This document shows positions 1-8,280 of a stretch of 64,000 nucleotides of DNA, piece after piece; the first letter of the stretch is position 1; every line of letters starts with the position of its first letter. Made by a program: the position numbers and the translations under genes. This stretch comes from Vreelandella olivaria. Lineage in GTDB: Bacteria; Pseudomonadota; Gammaproteobacteria; Pseudomonadales; Halomonadaceae. The notes under the pieces were generated by a model. It was given only the letters and a program-made list of their open reading frames with translations. It did no database searches and was not told where the DNA came from. The stretch lies in NCBI RefSeq assembly GCF_023507745.1, contig NZ_JALPZO010000028.1, positions 48,172 through 112,171 on the forward strand, read 5' to 3'.

Positions 1-264
1 CACGGGCTCGATCATATGGACCGGCGCTTACTGCTGGCGATGATCGATAAGTTTGACGGAGGCCCTGTGGGGGTTGATTCGCTCTCCGCCGCCATCGGTG
101 AAGAGCGCGATACGATAGAAGATGTCATTGAACCCTACCTGATTCAGCAAGGCTTAATGATGCGTACTCCAAGAGGCCGTATGGTGACACGCCAGGCGTG
201 GCTGCATTTTGAAAGAACTCCCCATGAACAGTCTGTCGATGTGGAAGGAGAACGCCGTCCATGA
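1..264 (+). CDS. ruvB: RuvB Holliday junction helicase, C-terminal end (partial)
   Basis: This is the last 87 codons of a gene that starts before the window. The visible part matches the C-terminal winged-helix DNA-binding domain of RuvB, with the runs [24 protein letters not shown] and RTPRGR typical of the family. RuvB is the hexameric AAA+ motor that, with RuvA, drives branch migration of Holliday junctions. The frame is open from base 1, so an internal ATG at 16 is not a real start. Its stop overlaps the ybgC start as ATGA, so the two are probably translationally coupled. A ruvB to tol-pal order is common in gammaproteobacteria. Confidence is high for family and partial state. Confidence 0.95.
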   Translation, partial: HGLDHMDRRLLLAMIDKFDGGPVGVDSLSAAIGEERDTIEDVIEPYLIQQGLMMRTPRGRMVTRQAWLHFERTPHEQSVDVEGERRP

Positions 265-659
265 GTAATGGGTTTAGCATGCCGGTGCGCGTTTACATGG
301 AAGATACTGACGCAGGGGGGATTGTCTACTACGTTAACTACTTGAAGTTTATGGAGCGTGCTCGTAGCGAGTGGCTGAGAAAATTAGGATTAAATCAGCA
401 AATGCTGCTAGACGAGGGTACACAGCTGGTGGTATACCGCTTGGCCTGTCACTATGCCAAGCCAGCGGGTCTTGACGATGAACTGACAGTGAGTGCGTCG
501 GTAGAGAGTATTGGCCGCTGTCGCATGACGTTTGGACAACAGGTTCGGCGGAATAAGGAACTCCTGTGCGCTGCAACAGTCGAGATAGCGTGCTTGAGTG
601 TGGAGACAATGAAGCCTAAAAAGTGGCCTACCTTACTGAATGCACTCGAGATAGATTGA
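261..659 (+). CDS. ybgC: Tol-Pal associated acyl-CoA thioesterase YbgC
   Basis: A 132-residue single hotdog-fold protein. The N-terminus carries the family signature around residues 14-26 ([14 protein letters not shown]), with Asp17 the expected catalytic residue of 4-hydroxybenzoyl-CoA-type thioesterases. YbgC hydrolyses short acyl-CoA or acyl-ACP esters in the cytoplasm and is the usual first gene of tol-pal operons. The ATG at 261 overlaps the ruvB stop and has a GGAG-type site upstream. About 110 bp separate it from tolQ; that gap holds a 6-bp CATCCC/GGGATG hairpin near 664-683 without a T-run. Length and motif are normal for the family. Confidence 0.93.
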   Translation: MSNGFSMPVRVYMEDTDAGGIVYYVNYLKFMERARSEWLRKLGLNQQMLLDEGTQLVVYRLACHYAKPAGLDDELTVSASVESIGRCRMTFGQQVRRNKELLCAATVEIACLSVETMKPKKWPTLLNALEID

Positions 660-770
660 TGAACATCCCAATGTAGGGGATGACAGGCAAGCTTGAATTC
701 TGGCGGCGACTACCGCAACTATCACCACTGAGTCGGATACACCGGCGTAAATTGATTGATGAGGGCAACT

Positions 771-1466
771 GTGAACGATAACACCATGTCCATTCCCCAC
801 TTAATAATGAGTGCCAGCACGGTTGTACAGCTGGTGATGTTGCTGCTGGTAGTGGGATCAATCCTCTCGTGGGTGGTGATCTTTCAACGCAGCATTGCAC
901 TGCGTAGAGCAAAACAGGAATACAACCAATTTGAAGAAGCTTTCTGGTCGGGAGTCGACCTGAACGAGCTTTACCGGGACATTCCAGCCGATGATCCGCG
1001 CCATGGTGCTGAACATGTTTTTCAATCGGGCTTTCGTGAATTTAATCGGTTGATGCCAAAAACCCGTAGTGCCGATACGATCCTGGAAGGCGTTCAGCGC
1101 AGTATGCGCGTTGCCTGGTCTCGTGAAGAAGATCGTCTCACCCAACATCTCGTCTTTTTGGCCACTGTTGCATCGGCAAGCCCCTACATCGGTTTGTTCG
1201 GTACAGTGTGGGGCATCATGGGATCTTTCCAGTCACTTTCCATGACTGAGCAAGCCACTCTGGCAACGGTAGCCCCCTGGATTGCAGAAGCGCTAATCGC
1301 GACAGCCATGGGACTTTTTGCCGCTATTCCAGCGGTCATTTTTTATAACCGGCTGTCCAATGATGTGGCTCGTTTGCTGGGTAAATATGAAGACTTTGCC
1401 GAAGAGTTCCACGCTATCTTGCATCGTAATTTGCAAGGTCGTGACGGCAAACCCAACGCCAGTTAA
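771..1466 (+). CDS. tolQ: TolQ, inner-membrane proton-channel subunit of Tol-Pal
   Basis: TolQ/ExbB/MotA family protein of about 231 residues. It has one N-terminal membrane segment (near residues 15-35) and two more in the second half, around the runs SPYIGLFGTVWGIMGSF and EALIATAMGLFAAIPAV that are diagnostic for the family. With TolR it turns the proton motive force into movement of TolA for outer-membrane constriction at division. In-frame starts lie at 756 (TTG), 759 (ATG), 771 (GTG) and 786 (ATG). GTG at 771 is chosen because GAGGG sits 6 nt upstream; ATG 786 is the alternative. tolR follows after 11 bp. Confidence 0.93.
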   Translation: MNDNTMSIPHLIMSASTVVQLVMLLLVVGSILSWVVIFQRSIALRRAKQEYNQFEEAFWSGVDLNELYRDIPADDPRHGAEHVFQSGFREFNRLMPKTRSADTILEGVQRSMRVAWSREEDRLTQHLVFLATVASASPYIGLFGTVWGIMGSFQSLSMTEQATLATVAPWIAEALIATAMGLFAAIPAVIFYNRLSNDVARLLGKYEDFAEEFHAILHRNLQGRDGKPNAS

Positions 1467-1477
1467 GGGAGTCTGCC

Positions 1478-1915
1478 ATGCAAGGTCCGTTCAACCGTAG
1501 CGGCAAGAAAAAGCCGATGGGGGAAATAAATGTTGTCCCCTTTATCGACGTCATGCTGGTATTGCTGGTTATTTTCATGATTACCGCACCCATGCTAACT
1601 CAGGGTGTTCAGGTGGATTTGCCTCAGGTGACATCAGAGCCTATTGAAAATCAAGACGATAGTGATCCAATCATTATCTCTGTTGATCGTGATGGTGGGT
1701 ACTTCATTACGCTTGGTGAGGATTCAACAGAGGTCTCATTGGATCAGATGTCAGAGCGTGTAGTGGCGATTTTACAGCGGCGTCCAGGTACACCAGTTAT
1801 GGTGCGTGGTGATCGCAACGTTCCTTATGGTCAGATTGTGCTACTTATGAGCACATTGCAGCGTGCGGGTGTCGCTAATGTGGGGCTGCTTTCCGAGCCG
1901 CCGCAAGATGGGTAA
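1478..1915 (+). CDS. tolR: TolR, Tol-Pal inner-membrane protein
   Basis: ExbD/TolR family, 145 residues. A short cytoplasmic N-terminus leads to one membrane helix at about residues 20-40 containing the essential Asp (Asp24 in INVVPFIDVMLVLL), followed by a periplasmic domain. The run VMVRGDRNVPYGQIVLLM near the C-terminus is the conserved periplasmic signature. It forms the ion-conducting complex with TolQ. The ATG is preceded by AAGGGAG. It lies between tolQ and tolA in one operon, with the next gene 13 bp downstream. Confidence 0.94.
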   Translation: MQGPFNRSGKKKPMGEINVVPFIDVMLVLLVIFMITAPMLTQGVQVDLPQVTSEPIENQDDSDPIIISVDRDGGYFITLGEDSTEVSLDQMSERVVAILQRRPGTPVMVRGDRNVPYGQIVLLMSTLQRAGVANVGLLSEPPQDG

Positions 1916-1928
1916 GGGTGACACACAG

Positions 1929-3092
1929 ATGGCAGTCAATTCACCACGTGACCCCCAGGACGTTGGCTACACATGGCCTACGATTTTGGCCGTTGCAGTG
2001 CATGCGTTGGTTGTAATATTCAGCCTGATCAGTTTACCGACCCAAACCACCGAGCCTGACTCATCCTCGATTGTGCAAGCGACTTTTGTTAGCACTGAGA
2101 CCTTTACCGACCAGGCTCAGCAGGCGACTGATCAGCAAGCGGCCCTGCATAGTGCCGCTGAGCCTGAGCCCGACCCTGAGCCTAGCCAACAGGAAACCGA
2201 TCAGCAACAAGCAGCTGAAGAGGCGGCCCAGAGAGAGGCGGAAGCTCAAGCAGCAGAGCAGGCGCTGGCATTAGAAGAGGCCCAGGCCCAAGCGGAAGCC
2301 CAGCGTCGAGCAGAAGAGGCCCAACAACTGGCGGAAGAGCAGGCTGCTGAAGCACAAGCTCGTGAACAAGCTGCCCAGCAAGCCCGTGAAGAGGAAGCCC
2401 AGCGCCAGCAGGAAGCAGAAGAGCAACGCGCCCGCGAAGAAGAGGCCCAGCGCCAGCGGGAAGCGGAAGAACAGCGTGCTCGTGAAGAGGAGGCTCAGCG
2501 TCAACAGGAAGCGGAAGAACAGCGTGCTCGTGAAGAGGAGGCCCAGCGCCAGCGGGAAGCGGAAGAACAGCGTGCTCGTGAAGAGGAGGCTCAGCGCCAG
2601 CGGGAAGCGGAAGAACAGCGTGCCCGCGAAGAGGAGGCTCAGCGCCAGCGGGAGGCAGAAGAGCAGCAAGCCCGTGAAGAGGAGGCCCAGCGTCAGCGTG
2701 AAGCGGAAGAACGCCGAGCTGCTGAGGCAGCAGAAGCGGCTATGCAGCGCCAACTGGCAGGTGAAGCAGAAGCGGCGGCTAATGCCCAGCAGGCGCAGCA
2801 GGCAGCCAATAGCTTTATTAATATCGTTCGCCGTGCAGTGGAGCAAGCCTGGCTGATTCCGCCAGGAGCGAGCGACTCAATGAGTGCTACGATACAAGTA
2901 AGACTTGGCCCATCTGGGGAGCTGCTGGCAACGTCAGTGGTTTCTTCAAGCGGCGATAGTGCGTTCGACCGCTCTGCCATGCAGGCTGTGGAACATGCTG
3001 CACCCTTTGGTGAGTTACGTGATTTACCATCGGACCAGCAGCGCAATTTACGTCAAATTAATCTGCGATTTACCCCGGGGGATGTTCGCTGA
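1929..3092 (+). CDS. tolA: TolA, periplasm-spanning Tol-Pal energy transducer
   Basis: A 387-residue protein with three parts. There is one membrane helix near residues 17-36, with His25 inside it as in other TolA proteins. A very long Glu/Gln/Arg/Ala-rich helical domain covers roughly residues 60-290. The C-terminal TonB/TolA-type globular domain starts near residue 295 ([15 protein letters not shown]...[20 protein letters not shown] motif, ending in INLRF). It links the TolQR motor to TolB and Pal at the outer membrane. The start is ATG 1929; an upstream in-frame ATG at 1863 lies inside tolR and would spoil the N-terminus. The helical domain holds seven near-identical 16-residue repeats. 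Its TGA overlaps the tolB ATG by one base. Confidence 0.94.
   Translation: MAVNSPRDPQDVGYTWPTILAVAVHALVVIFSLISLPTQTTEPDSSSIVQATFVSTETFTDQAQQATDQQAALHSAAEPEPDPEPSQQETDQQQAAEEAAQREAEAQAAEQALALEEAQAQAEAQRRAEEAQQLAEEQAAEAQAREQAAQQAREEEAQRQQEAEEQRAREEEAQRQREAEEQRAREEEAQRQQEAEEQRAREEEAQRQREAEEQRAREEEAQRQREAEEQRAREEEAQRQREAEEQQAREEEAQRQREAEERRAAEAAEAAMQRQLAGEAEAAANAQQAQQAANSFINIVRRAVEQAWLIPPGASDSMSATIQVRLGPSGELLATSVVSSSGDSAFDRSAMQAVEHAAPFGELRDLPSDQQRNLRQINLRFTPGDVR
2385..2720 (+). repeat. Seven tandem 48-bp repeats inside tolA
   Basis: Seven consecutive copies of a 48-bp unit encode the 16-residue motif REEEAQRQ(Q/R)EAEEQRA; copies six and seven end in EEQQA and EERRA. The copies differ mostly at synonymous positions and at one Gln/Arg site. 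The repeat also creates long, spurious open frames on other frames and strands. Confidence 0.9.
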
Positions 3093-4378
3093 TGCAAACC
3101 TTGAGCAAAGTATGGCTATTTTGCGTATTGCTGTTTGTCAGCAGTGTCGCAAGCGCAAACCTGACTATTGAGATAACGCGAGGGAGCGATCAGGCCTTGC
3201 CAATAGGCGTTGTTCCTTTCGCTGGCAGCGACAACATGCCGGAAGATGTCGCGCAGATTATTCAGGATAACCTGGAGCGTAGCGGCTTCTTTGCACCGCT
3301 TGAGCGTAGCGCCATGTTTGACCGTCCCAGCCAGTCAGATGACGTGGAGTTTGGCACCTGGCGTTCGCTGGATGTCCGCTATCTGGTGGTTGGGCGTGCC
3401 CAGCAAACCAGCAGTGGATATCAGCTTCAATTTGAGCTTATGGATATCAGTGGCCAGCGCCGTATCATTGGCGAAACCGTTACTGCCAACGCCGACGATC
3501 TGCGAGGTGCCGCGCACTATATCAGTGATCAGATTTTTGAAGCGATTACCGACATCCGTGGCGCGTTCTCAACCCGCATCGCTTATGTGACGGCTCAAGG
3601 GCTGGGTGACGATATGCAGTTTGGCTTATACGTTGCCGATGCTGATGGCCGTAACAGTCAGCAGGTGCTAACCTCTGACCAACCGATCATGTCACCTGCT
3701 TGGTCGCCCGATGGTAGCAAGCTGGCCTACGTTTCTTTTGAAACCGAACGTCCCGCCATCTATATTCAAGATGTAGCGACTGGGCAACGCGTTCAGGCTA
3801 CTTCATTTGACGGTATTAATGGGGCTCCGACATGGTCGCCGGATGGACGTCGTATAGCCATGTCGCTCTCGAAGGACGGCCAGCCGGAAATTTATGTTCT
3901 GGATGTCGCCAACCGCTCCGTGGAGCGCATTACTCAAAGCAATAGTATTGATACTGAACCTAACTGGTCGCCGGACGGTCGTAGTTTGTTATTTACTTCG
4001 GATCGAAGTGGTGGCCCGCAGATTTACCAGTATGTATTTGGCAGTGGGGAAACCAATCGGATAACGTTTACTGGCAATTATAATGCCCGTGCCCAATACT
4101 CACCGGATGGCGACCAAATATTCCTGATTCACCGTTCAAGCCGTGGTTATCAGGTTGCACGTCAGGATCTTGATGGAGGGCGTCTGGTTGTACTCAGTGA
4201 AACCACAAGAGATGAATCTCCTAGTGTTGCTCCGAACGGGACCATGGTAATCTTCGCTACCCAACAGGGTAACAATGCGGTGTTGAGTGCCGTATCGGCA
4301 GATGGCCGTTCGTCATTCAGGTTGCCCGCAGCACAGGGTGATGTCCGCGATCCCGCGTGGTCACCTTTCTTAAATTGA
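3092..4378 (+). CDS. tolB: TolB, periplasmic Tol-Pal beta-propeller
   Basis: A 428-residue exported protein. The N-terminus is a signal peptide ending near residue 22 (after SVASA). An N-terminal domain follows ([10 protein letters not shown]...), then a C-terminal six-bladed propeller with WD40-like PD40 repeats. At least four blades are plain to see: [39 protein letters not shown] and [14 protein letters not shown]. TolB docks on Pal and the TolA C-terminus in the periplasm. The start ATG overlaps the tolA stop (TGATG), which fits translational coupling. Length and domain order are normal. Confidence 0.95.
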   Translation: MQTLSKVWLFCVLLFVSSVASANLTIEITRGSDQALPIGVVPFAGSDNMPEDVAQIIQDNLERSGFFAPLERSAMFDRPSQSDDVEFGTWRSLDVRYLVVGRAQQTSSGYQLQFELMDISGQRRIIGETVTANADDLRGAAHYISDQIFEAITDIRGAFSTRIAYVTAQGLGDDMQFGLYVADADGRNSQQVLTSDQPIMSPAWSPDGSKLAYVSFETERPAIYIQDVATGQRVQATSFDGINGAPTWSPDGRRIAMSLSKDGQPEIYVLDVANRSVERITQSNSIDTEPNWSPDGRSLLFTSDRSGGPQIYQYVFGSGETNRITFTGNYNARAQYSPDGDQIFLIHRSSRGYQVARQDLDGGRLVVLSETTRDESPSVAPNGTMVIFATQQGNNAVLSAVSADGRSSFRLPAAQGDVRDPAWSPFLN

Positions 4379-4423
4379 TGATGAATCGCATTAGTTTTCT
4401 GTTTTCAGGCAAGGAGTCTGATT

Positions 4424-4963
4424 ATGCAACTTAAACCGTTGGCTCGCTCATTGGCAGTAGCGTTATCTATCGTAGTTATCGCTGGCTGTTCCAGCACCGG
4501 CGGAACCCAGGACGGTGACTCTTACGGAAGCCAGGATGGCAGCAGTATGGGTGCTGGGACTGCGGGGGCTGGTACCGGTGGTCAGTATGGTTCAACGACA
4601 GGTTCTGGCGCTGGTCAGCAGGCTGACTCACGTATTCCCGAAGTTCGTACCATCCACTTCGACTTTGACCGCGATACAATTAAAAGCGAGTACGAATCCG
4701 TTGTGATGGCCCATGCCCGCTACCTGCGCGCCAACCCAAATGCCCAGGTTGTTTTGCACGGCCATACCGATGAGCGCGGTACCCGTGAATACAACATGGC
4801 TCTTGGTGAGCGTCGTGCACGTTCCGTTCAGCGCTTCCTGAATACTCAAGGTGTATCTTCTTCGCAAATGAGTGTAGTGAGCTATGGCGAAGAGCGTCCG
4901 GCTGCAAGTGGTCAAAGCGAAAGCGCTTACGCCCAGAACCGTCGCGTTGTATTTAATTATTGA
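4424..4963 (+). CDS. pal: Pal, peptidoglycan-associated lipoprotein
   Basis: A 179-residue outer-membrane lipoprotein. The signal peptide ends in the lipobox VIAGC with Cys22 as the lipidated residue. A Gly/Ser/Thr-rich linker covers about residues 23-65. The C-terminal OmpA-like peptidoglycan-binding domain has IHFDFDRDTI, LHGHTDERGTREYN and LGERRARSV, matching the diaminopimelate-binding motif. Pal ties the outer membrane to the cell wall and is the end target of TolA/TolB. It lies 45 bp after tolB with an AAGGAG-type site before the ATG. Confidence 0.95.
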   Translation: MQLKPLARSLAVALSIVVIAGCSSTGGTQDGDSYGSQDGSSMGAGTAGAGTGGQYGSTTGSGAGQQADSRIPEVRTIHFDFDRDTIKSEYESVVMAHARYLRANPNAQVVLHGHTDERGTREYNMALGERRARSVQRFLNTQGVSSSQMSVVSYGEERPAASGQSESAYAQNRRVVFNY

Positions 4964-5012
4964 TGGCATTGGCGTGTTGATAGCACGCCAATAGCGTATC
5001 TACGGAGTCATC

Positions 5013-5807
5013 ATGAATCACAGTCTCAAACGCTATTTTGAGAGGCTGTGCGGTGCGGGAGCCATAGTGCTCCCGCTGTCCGTATTGCCCATGGCTGCCG
5101 TTGCTCAGCAACCGCTTGTCCAGGATCTCTCATCCGGTACTTCCAACGGTTTCTATCAGCAAATGCAACGCCAGGAACCTTCTGGCGGCAGCTTGGTGTT
5201 ATTTAACCAAGTGCAGGAACACCAGCGGGAAATCCAACAGTTGCGTGGTGAAATAGAAGAGCTACGCCACCAGTTGGAGCAATTGCGTCGTCAATCGCAG
5301 CAGCAATATCTGGATATTGAAGACCGCTTGATGAGTAGTGGCCCCAGCCAGATTGAGCAGTCGACCCCTCAGGTTGAGCCTGAGGCAGCAGAACAAGTGG
5401 TGAATGCGCCTTCATCACGCAATGTCAGTGAAGATGCCCAGGCGGACTATCAGGCTGCTTTTGCTCATGTGCAGGCTCGCCGTTTTGGTGATGCCATTGA
5501 AGCTTTTGAAGCCTTTGTAGCCGATCATCCGGATAGCAGCTTGACGGCCAATGGCCATTATTGGCTGGGTGAACTCTATGCTGCAGAAGGCGAGTTGAAC
5601 GCTGCGGATGAAGCGTTCAGCCGTGTGATTGAGCAGTACAGTAATAGCAGTAAAGTTCCAGATGCGCTCTACAAATTAGGTCTGGTAAAAGCCCGTCTGG
5701 GGGAGGCTGAACGCAGCCGTGAACTGCTTGAGCAAGTTCGTGACGACTATCCTCAAAGTAGTGCAGCCGGGCTTGCGAACGACTTTCTACGCCAGTCGGC
5801 GGGATAA
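5013..5807 (+). CDS. cpoB: CpoB (YbgF), Tol-Pal accessory TPR protein
   Basis: A 264-residue periplasmic protein. It has a signal peptide of about 32 residues ending at VAQ, a Gln/Glu/Leu-rich trimerising coiled coil at about residues 65-105, an acidic linker, and three TPR-like units from about residue 145 to the end (AFAHVQARRFGDAIEAFEAF, WLGELYAAEGELNAADEAF, YKLGLVKARLGEAERSRELL). CpoB coordinates PBP1B with Tol during outer-membrane constriction. It closes the tol-pal operon and the following gene starts 33 bp downstream. Length is normal. Confidence 0.93.
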   Translation: MNHSLKRYFERLCGAGAIVLPLSVLPMAAVAQQPLVQDLSSGTSNGFYQQMQRQEPSGGSLVLFNQVQEHQREIQQLRGEIEELRHQLEQLRRQSQQQYLDIEDRLMSSGPSQIEQSTPQVEPEAAEQVVNAPSSRNVSEDAQADYQAAFAHVQARRFGDAIEAFEAFVADHPDSSLTANGHYWLGELYAAEGELNAADEAFSRVIEQYSNSSKVPDALYKLGLVKARLGEAERSRELLEQVRDDYPQSSAAGLANDFLRQSAG

Positions 5808-5840
5808 TGCCATATTACTTATTTGCTTCAAGGAAACCTC

Positions 5841-6602
5841 ATGAGCTGCAAAATCGACTATCAACCAGCGCCCAATCTTTTGGAGAATCGCGTCGTGTTG
5901 GTAACCGGTGCGGGTGATGGAATTGGCCGTGCTGCGGCATTGAGCTATGCCCGTCATGGGGCAACTGTTGTACTTTTAGGGCGCACCATCGCAAAGCTCG
6001 AACGTGTCTATGATGAAATCGAGGCGGCGGGAGGGCCACAACCAGCGATTTTTCCGCTCAATTTTGAGGGAGCTACCCTCAAAGATTTCCATGATATGGC
6101 GGAGACGCTGGATAAAGAGTTTGGCTGCTTGGATGGCCTGCTTCACAACGCAGGATTACTAGGGCGCATCACACCGTTCGATCAGTATAATCCTGAACTT
6201 TGGGAGCAGGTGATGCAGGTGAATATCAATGGCCCGATCTGGATGACGCAGGCGCTATTGCCACTGCTCCAGCGATCGGTAGATGCCTCAGTCATCTTTA
6301 CCTCATCCAGTGTTGGTCGGAAAGGGCGGGCTTACTGGGGAGCCTATTCGGTTTCCAAGTTTGCTACTGAAGGGTTTGTTGAGGTGCTGGCAGATGAGCT
6401 GGAAAATCAGTCTAACATTCGTATCAACACCCTGAATCCAGGCGCGACACGTACTCAAATGCGCCGGACAGCCTATCCTGGAGAAGATCCTGAGACGCTG
6501 CGTACGCCTGAAGAGATTATGCCCACATACTTGTGGCTAATGGGCCCAGACAGTGCTGGCGTTAGTGGCCAGCGATTGGATGCTCAGCCACCCCGCGTTT
6601 AA
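5841..6602 (+). CDS. YciK-family short-chain dehydrogenase/reductase
   Basis: A 253-residue SDR with the NAD(P)-binding motif TGAGDGIGRAA near the N-terminus, the structural motif HNAGLLGR, and the catalytic Tyr-x3-Lys in YSVSK. The overall run matches the YciK/YkvO-like group whose substrate is not established. ATG 5841 is chosen over TTG/ATG codons from 5823 because AAGGA precedes it at proper spacing. It converges on the ubiG-phosphatase pair. In Pseudomonas a yciK-type gene sits beside ubiG and mupP, so the neighbourhood is conserved though the orientation differs here. Confidence 0.85.
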   Translation: MSCKIDYQPAPNLLENRVVLVTGAGDGIGRAAALSYARHGATVVLLGRTIAKLERVYDEIEAAGGPQPAIFPLNFEGATLKDFHDMAETLDKEFGCLDGLLHNAGLLGRITPFDQYNPELWEQVMQVNINGPIWMTQALLPLLQRSVDASVIFTSSSVGRKGRAYWGAYSVSKFATEGFVEVLADELENQSNIRINTLNPGATRTQMRRTAYPGEDPETLRTPEEIMPTYLWLMGPDSAGVSGQRLDAQPPRV

Positions 6603-6619
6603 TCGCTTAAGGGTGGCAC

Positions 6620-6663
6620 GGTGTTTGCTGCTCTAAAGGTTGACTGCTAGAGCATCAAACACC
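6620..6663. terminator. Hairpin between convergent SDR and phosphatase genes
   Basis: GGTGTTTG at 6620-6627 pairs with CAAACACC at 6656-6663, and GCTCT (6630-6634) pairs inside with AGAGC (6649-6653). There is no T-run on either side, so termination by this element is an inference. The phosphatase stop codon lies in one arm. Confidence 0.5.
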
Positions 6664-7335
6664 AGGCGAGTGGTAAAAACCCTTCAAGGCATCGACCAGG
6701 GCGTCACATGTCTCAAACCATATGTCGGCAGGCCACTGCTGATAGTCATCCTCTTCGCTAATATAGCCATAGCCAACGGCTACTGCGGTCATGCCAGCGG
6801 CTTTTGCCGCTTCTATATCACGAACATGATCACCGACATACCAGCAGGCTTCTGGCGCCACATTAAGGCGTCGTGCCGCCTCCCAAAGCGGTTCTGGAGC
6901 GGGTTTTCTCACGCTCAGGTCATCAGCACACAGCAGTGCACCTGGTTCGAGGGCTAATGCATCCAGTAATGGCAGGGTATAGCGCCGTGGCTTATTGGTA
7001 ACAATTCCCCATGGGCGCGCTTCGGAGTGCCAGCGGATAAGCCATTGGTCCAGAGGTTTAAATACCTGGCTATGTACCGCAACAGCCTGTTCATAGGCAT
7101 CCAGCAGATACTGCCTGGCAATATTATGCTCATCAGTGCCGCTTTCCAGGCCTGTTGCCAATATAACAAGTGCGCTGCCGCCATTTGAAACCTGGCTGCG
7201 GATCTGTTCAAAAGGCAGTGGTGTCAGGCCATGATGAAGCCTTAGTGCGTTGGTGGCTTGGGCTAAATCCGGTGCGGTATCCACCAGCGTGCCATCCAGG
7301 TCAAACAGTATGGCTTCAGGCATAGGTGTTATCAT
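6655..7335 (-). CDS. mupP: HAD phosphatase, probable MupP (MurNAc-6-P phosphatase); Gph-like
   Basis: A 226-residue HAD-superfamily phosphatase with motif I AILFDLDGTLVDTAPDL at the N-terminus, motif II/III residues VTNKPRRYT and DDLSVRKPAPEPL, and motif IV YVGDHVRDIEAAKAAG. By sequence alone it would be called phosphoglycolate phosphatase. The position directly after ubiG, near a yciK-type SDR, is that of Pseudomonas mupP, which makes N-acetylmuramic acid from its 6-phosphate in cell-wall recycling. The ATG at 7335 overlaps the ubiG stop as TAATG; ATG 7323 is an alternative start. The HAD class is firm, the MupP choice rests on synteny. Confidence 0.72.
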   Translation of the reverse strand: MITPMPEAILFDLDGTLVDTAPDLAQATNALRLHHGLTPLPFEQIRSQVSNGGSALVILATGLESGTDEHNIARQYLLDAYEQAVAVHSQVFKPLDQWLIRWHSEARPWGIVTNKPRRYTLPLLDALALEPGALLCADDLSVRKPAPEPLWEAARRLNVAPEACWYVGDHVRDIEAAKAAGMTAVAVGYGYISEEDDYQQWPADIWFETCDALVDALKGFYHSPGV

Positions 7336-8078
7336 TACTGGCTCACTTTGCGGCAATACATCATATAGTTGACCGATACATCGTGAGCCACCAAACGATA
7401 GCGCCGGGTCAACGGGTTGTAGGTTAGGCCTGTTTGTTCGCGTATTTCCAGCCCTGATAACCGCGACCATGAGGCCATTTCAGAAGGGCGAATGAATTTC
7501 GCATAGTCGTGCGTGCCACGAGGCAATAACTTTAGTACATATTCTGCGCCAATAATTGCGAAGGCATAGGATTTTGCCGTGCGGTTTAGTGTGGAGAAAA
7601 ACACGTAGCCTCCTGGGCGTACCAGCTCACTGCAGGCGCGGATCACCGATGCAGGATCAGGTACATGTTCCAGCATTTCCATACAGGTAACCACGTCGTA
7701 CTTTCCTGGCTGCTCGGCAGCCAGCGCTTCAACGCTGATATTCCGGTAATCCACCGCTACACCGCTTGCTTCGGCATGCAGGCGAGCCACCCCCAGTGGG
7801 GCTTCACCCAGGTCAATACCGGTTACGTTCGCACCGCGGTGGGCCATTGATTCACTTAATATGCCGCCTCCACAGCCAACATCCAGAACGCTCTTGCCAG
7901 CAAGGCCGGCGCGGGCATCAATAAAATCAAGCCGTAGAGGGTTGATTTCGTGCAGCGGCTTAAATTCACTTTGTGAATCCCACCATTGGCTGGCGAGTGC
8001 CTCAAACTTTGCAACTTCCGCTGCATCGACGTTGCCTTGATAGCGATTAGCAGTGCTATCCTGAGGTGTTGCTGGCAT
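7335..8078 (-). CDS. ubiG: UbiG ubiquinone biosynthesis O-methyltransferase
   Basis: A 247-residue class I SAM methyltransferase. The SAM motif [16 protein letters not shown] and the conserved N-terminal [10 protein letters not shown] and INPLRLDFI are characteristic of UbiG, which performs both O-methylations in ubiquinone synthesis. The C-terminal [14 protein letters not shown] run also matches. Its stop overlaps the downstream HAD phosphatase start, so the two are one transcript. It is divergent from the UGD-like gene across about 200 bp. Confidence 0.95.
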   Translation of the reverse strand: MPATPQDSTANRYQGNVDAAEVAKFEALASQWWDSQSEFKPLHEINPLRLDFIDARAGLAGKSVLDVGCGGGILSESMAHRGANVTGIDLGEAPLGVARLHAEASGVAVDYRNISVEALAAEQPGKYDVVTCMEMLEHVPDPASVIRACSELVRPGGYVFFSTLNRTAKSYAFAIIGAEYVLKLLPRGTHDYAKFIRPSEMASWSRLSGLEIREQTGLTYNPLTRRYRLVAHDVSVNYMMYCRKVSQ

Positions 8079-8280
8079 GTTTTGACTCCCGTTATCTGTG
8101 AGCGTTGGCGGGGTGCTGTTGCCTTGCCACTGATGACATCAAGCAGCAAGCTGGCATCCAGCTCATCGTTCAGTATTATGTCATTCTAACCATTCCTGGC
8201 GCGGAACGCATGAAAAGGAACTCTGCATGATTCATAACACCCTATTTCCCCGACTATTATCCTACCGGGGGGCTTAATAG

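Noticed and set aside
2271..2856. Long open frames on both strands inside tolA (about 164-191 codons)
   Set aside because: They are by-products of the 48-bp repeat and the biased TolA codons; composition is low-complexity and no start site supports them.
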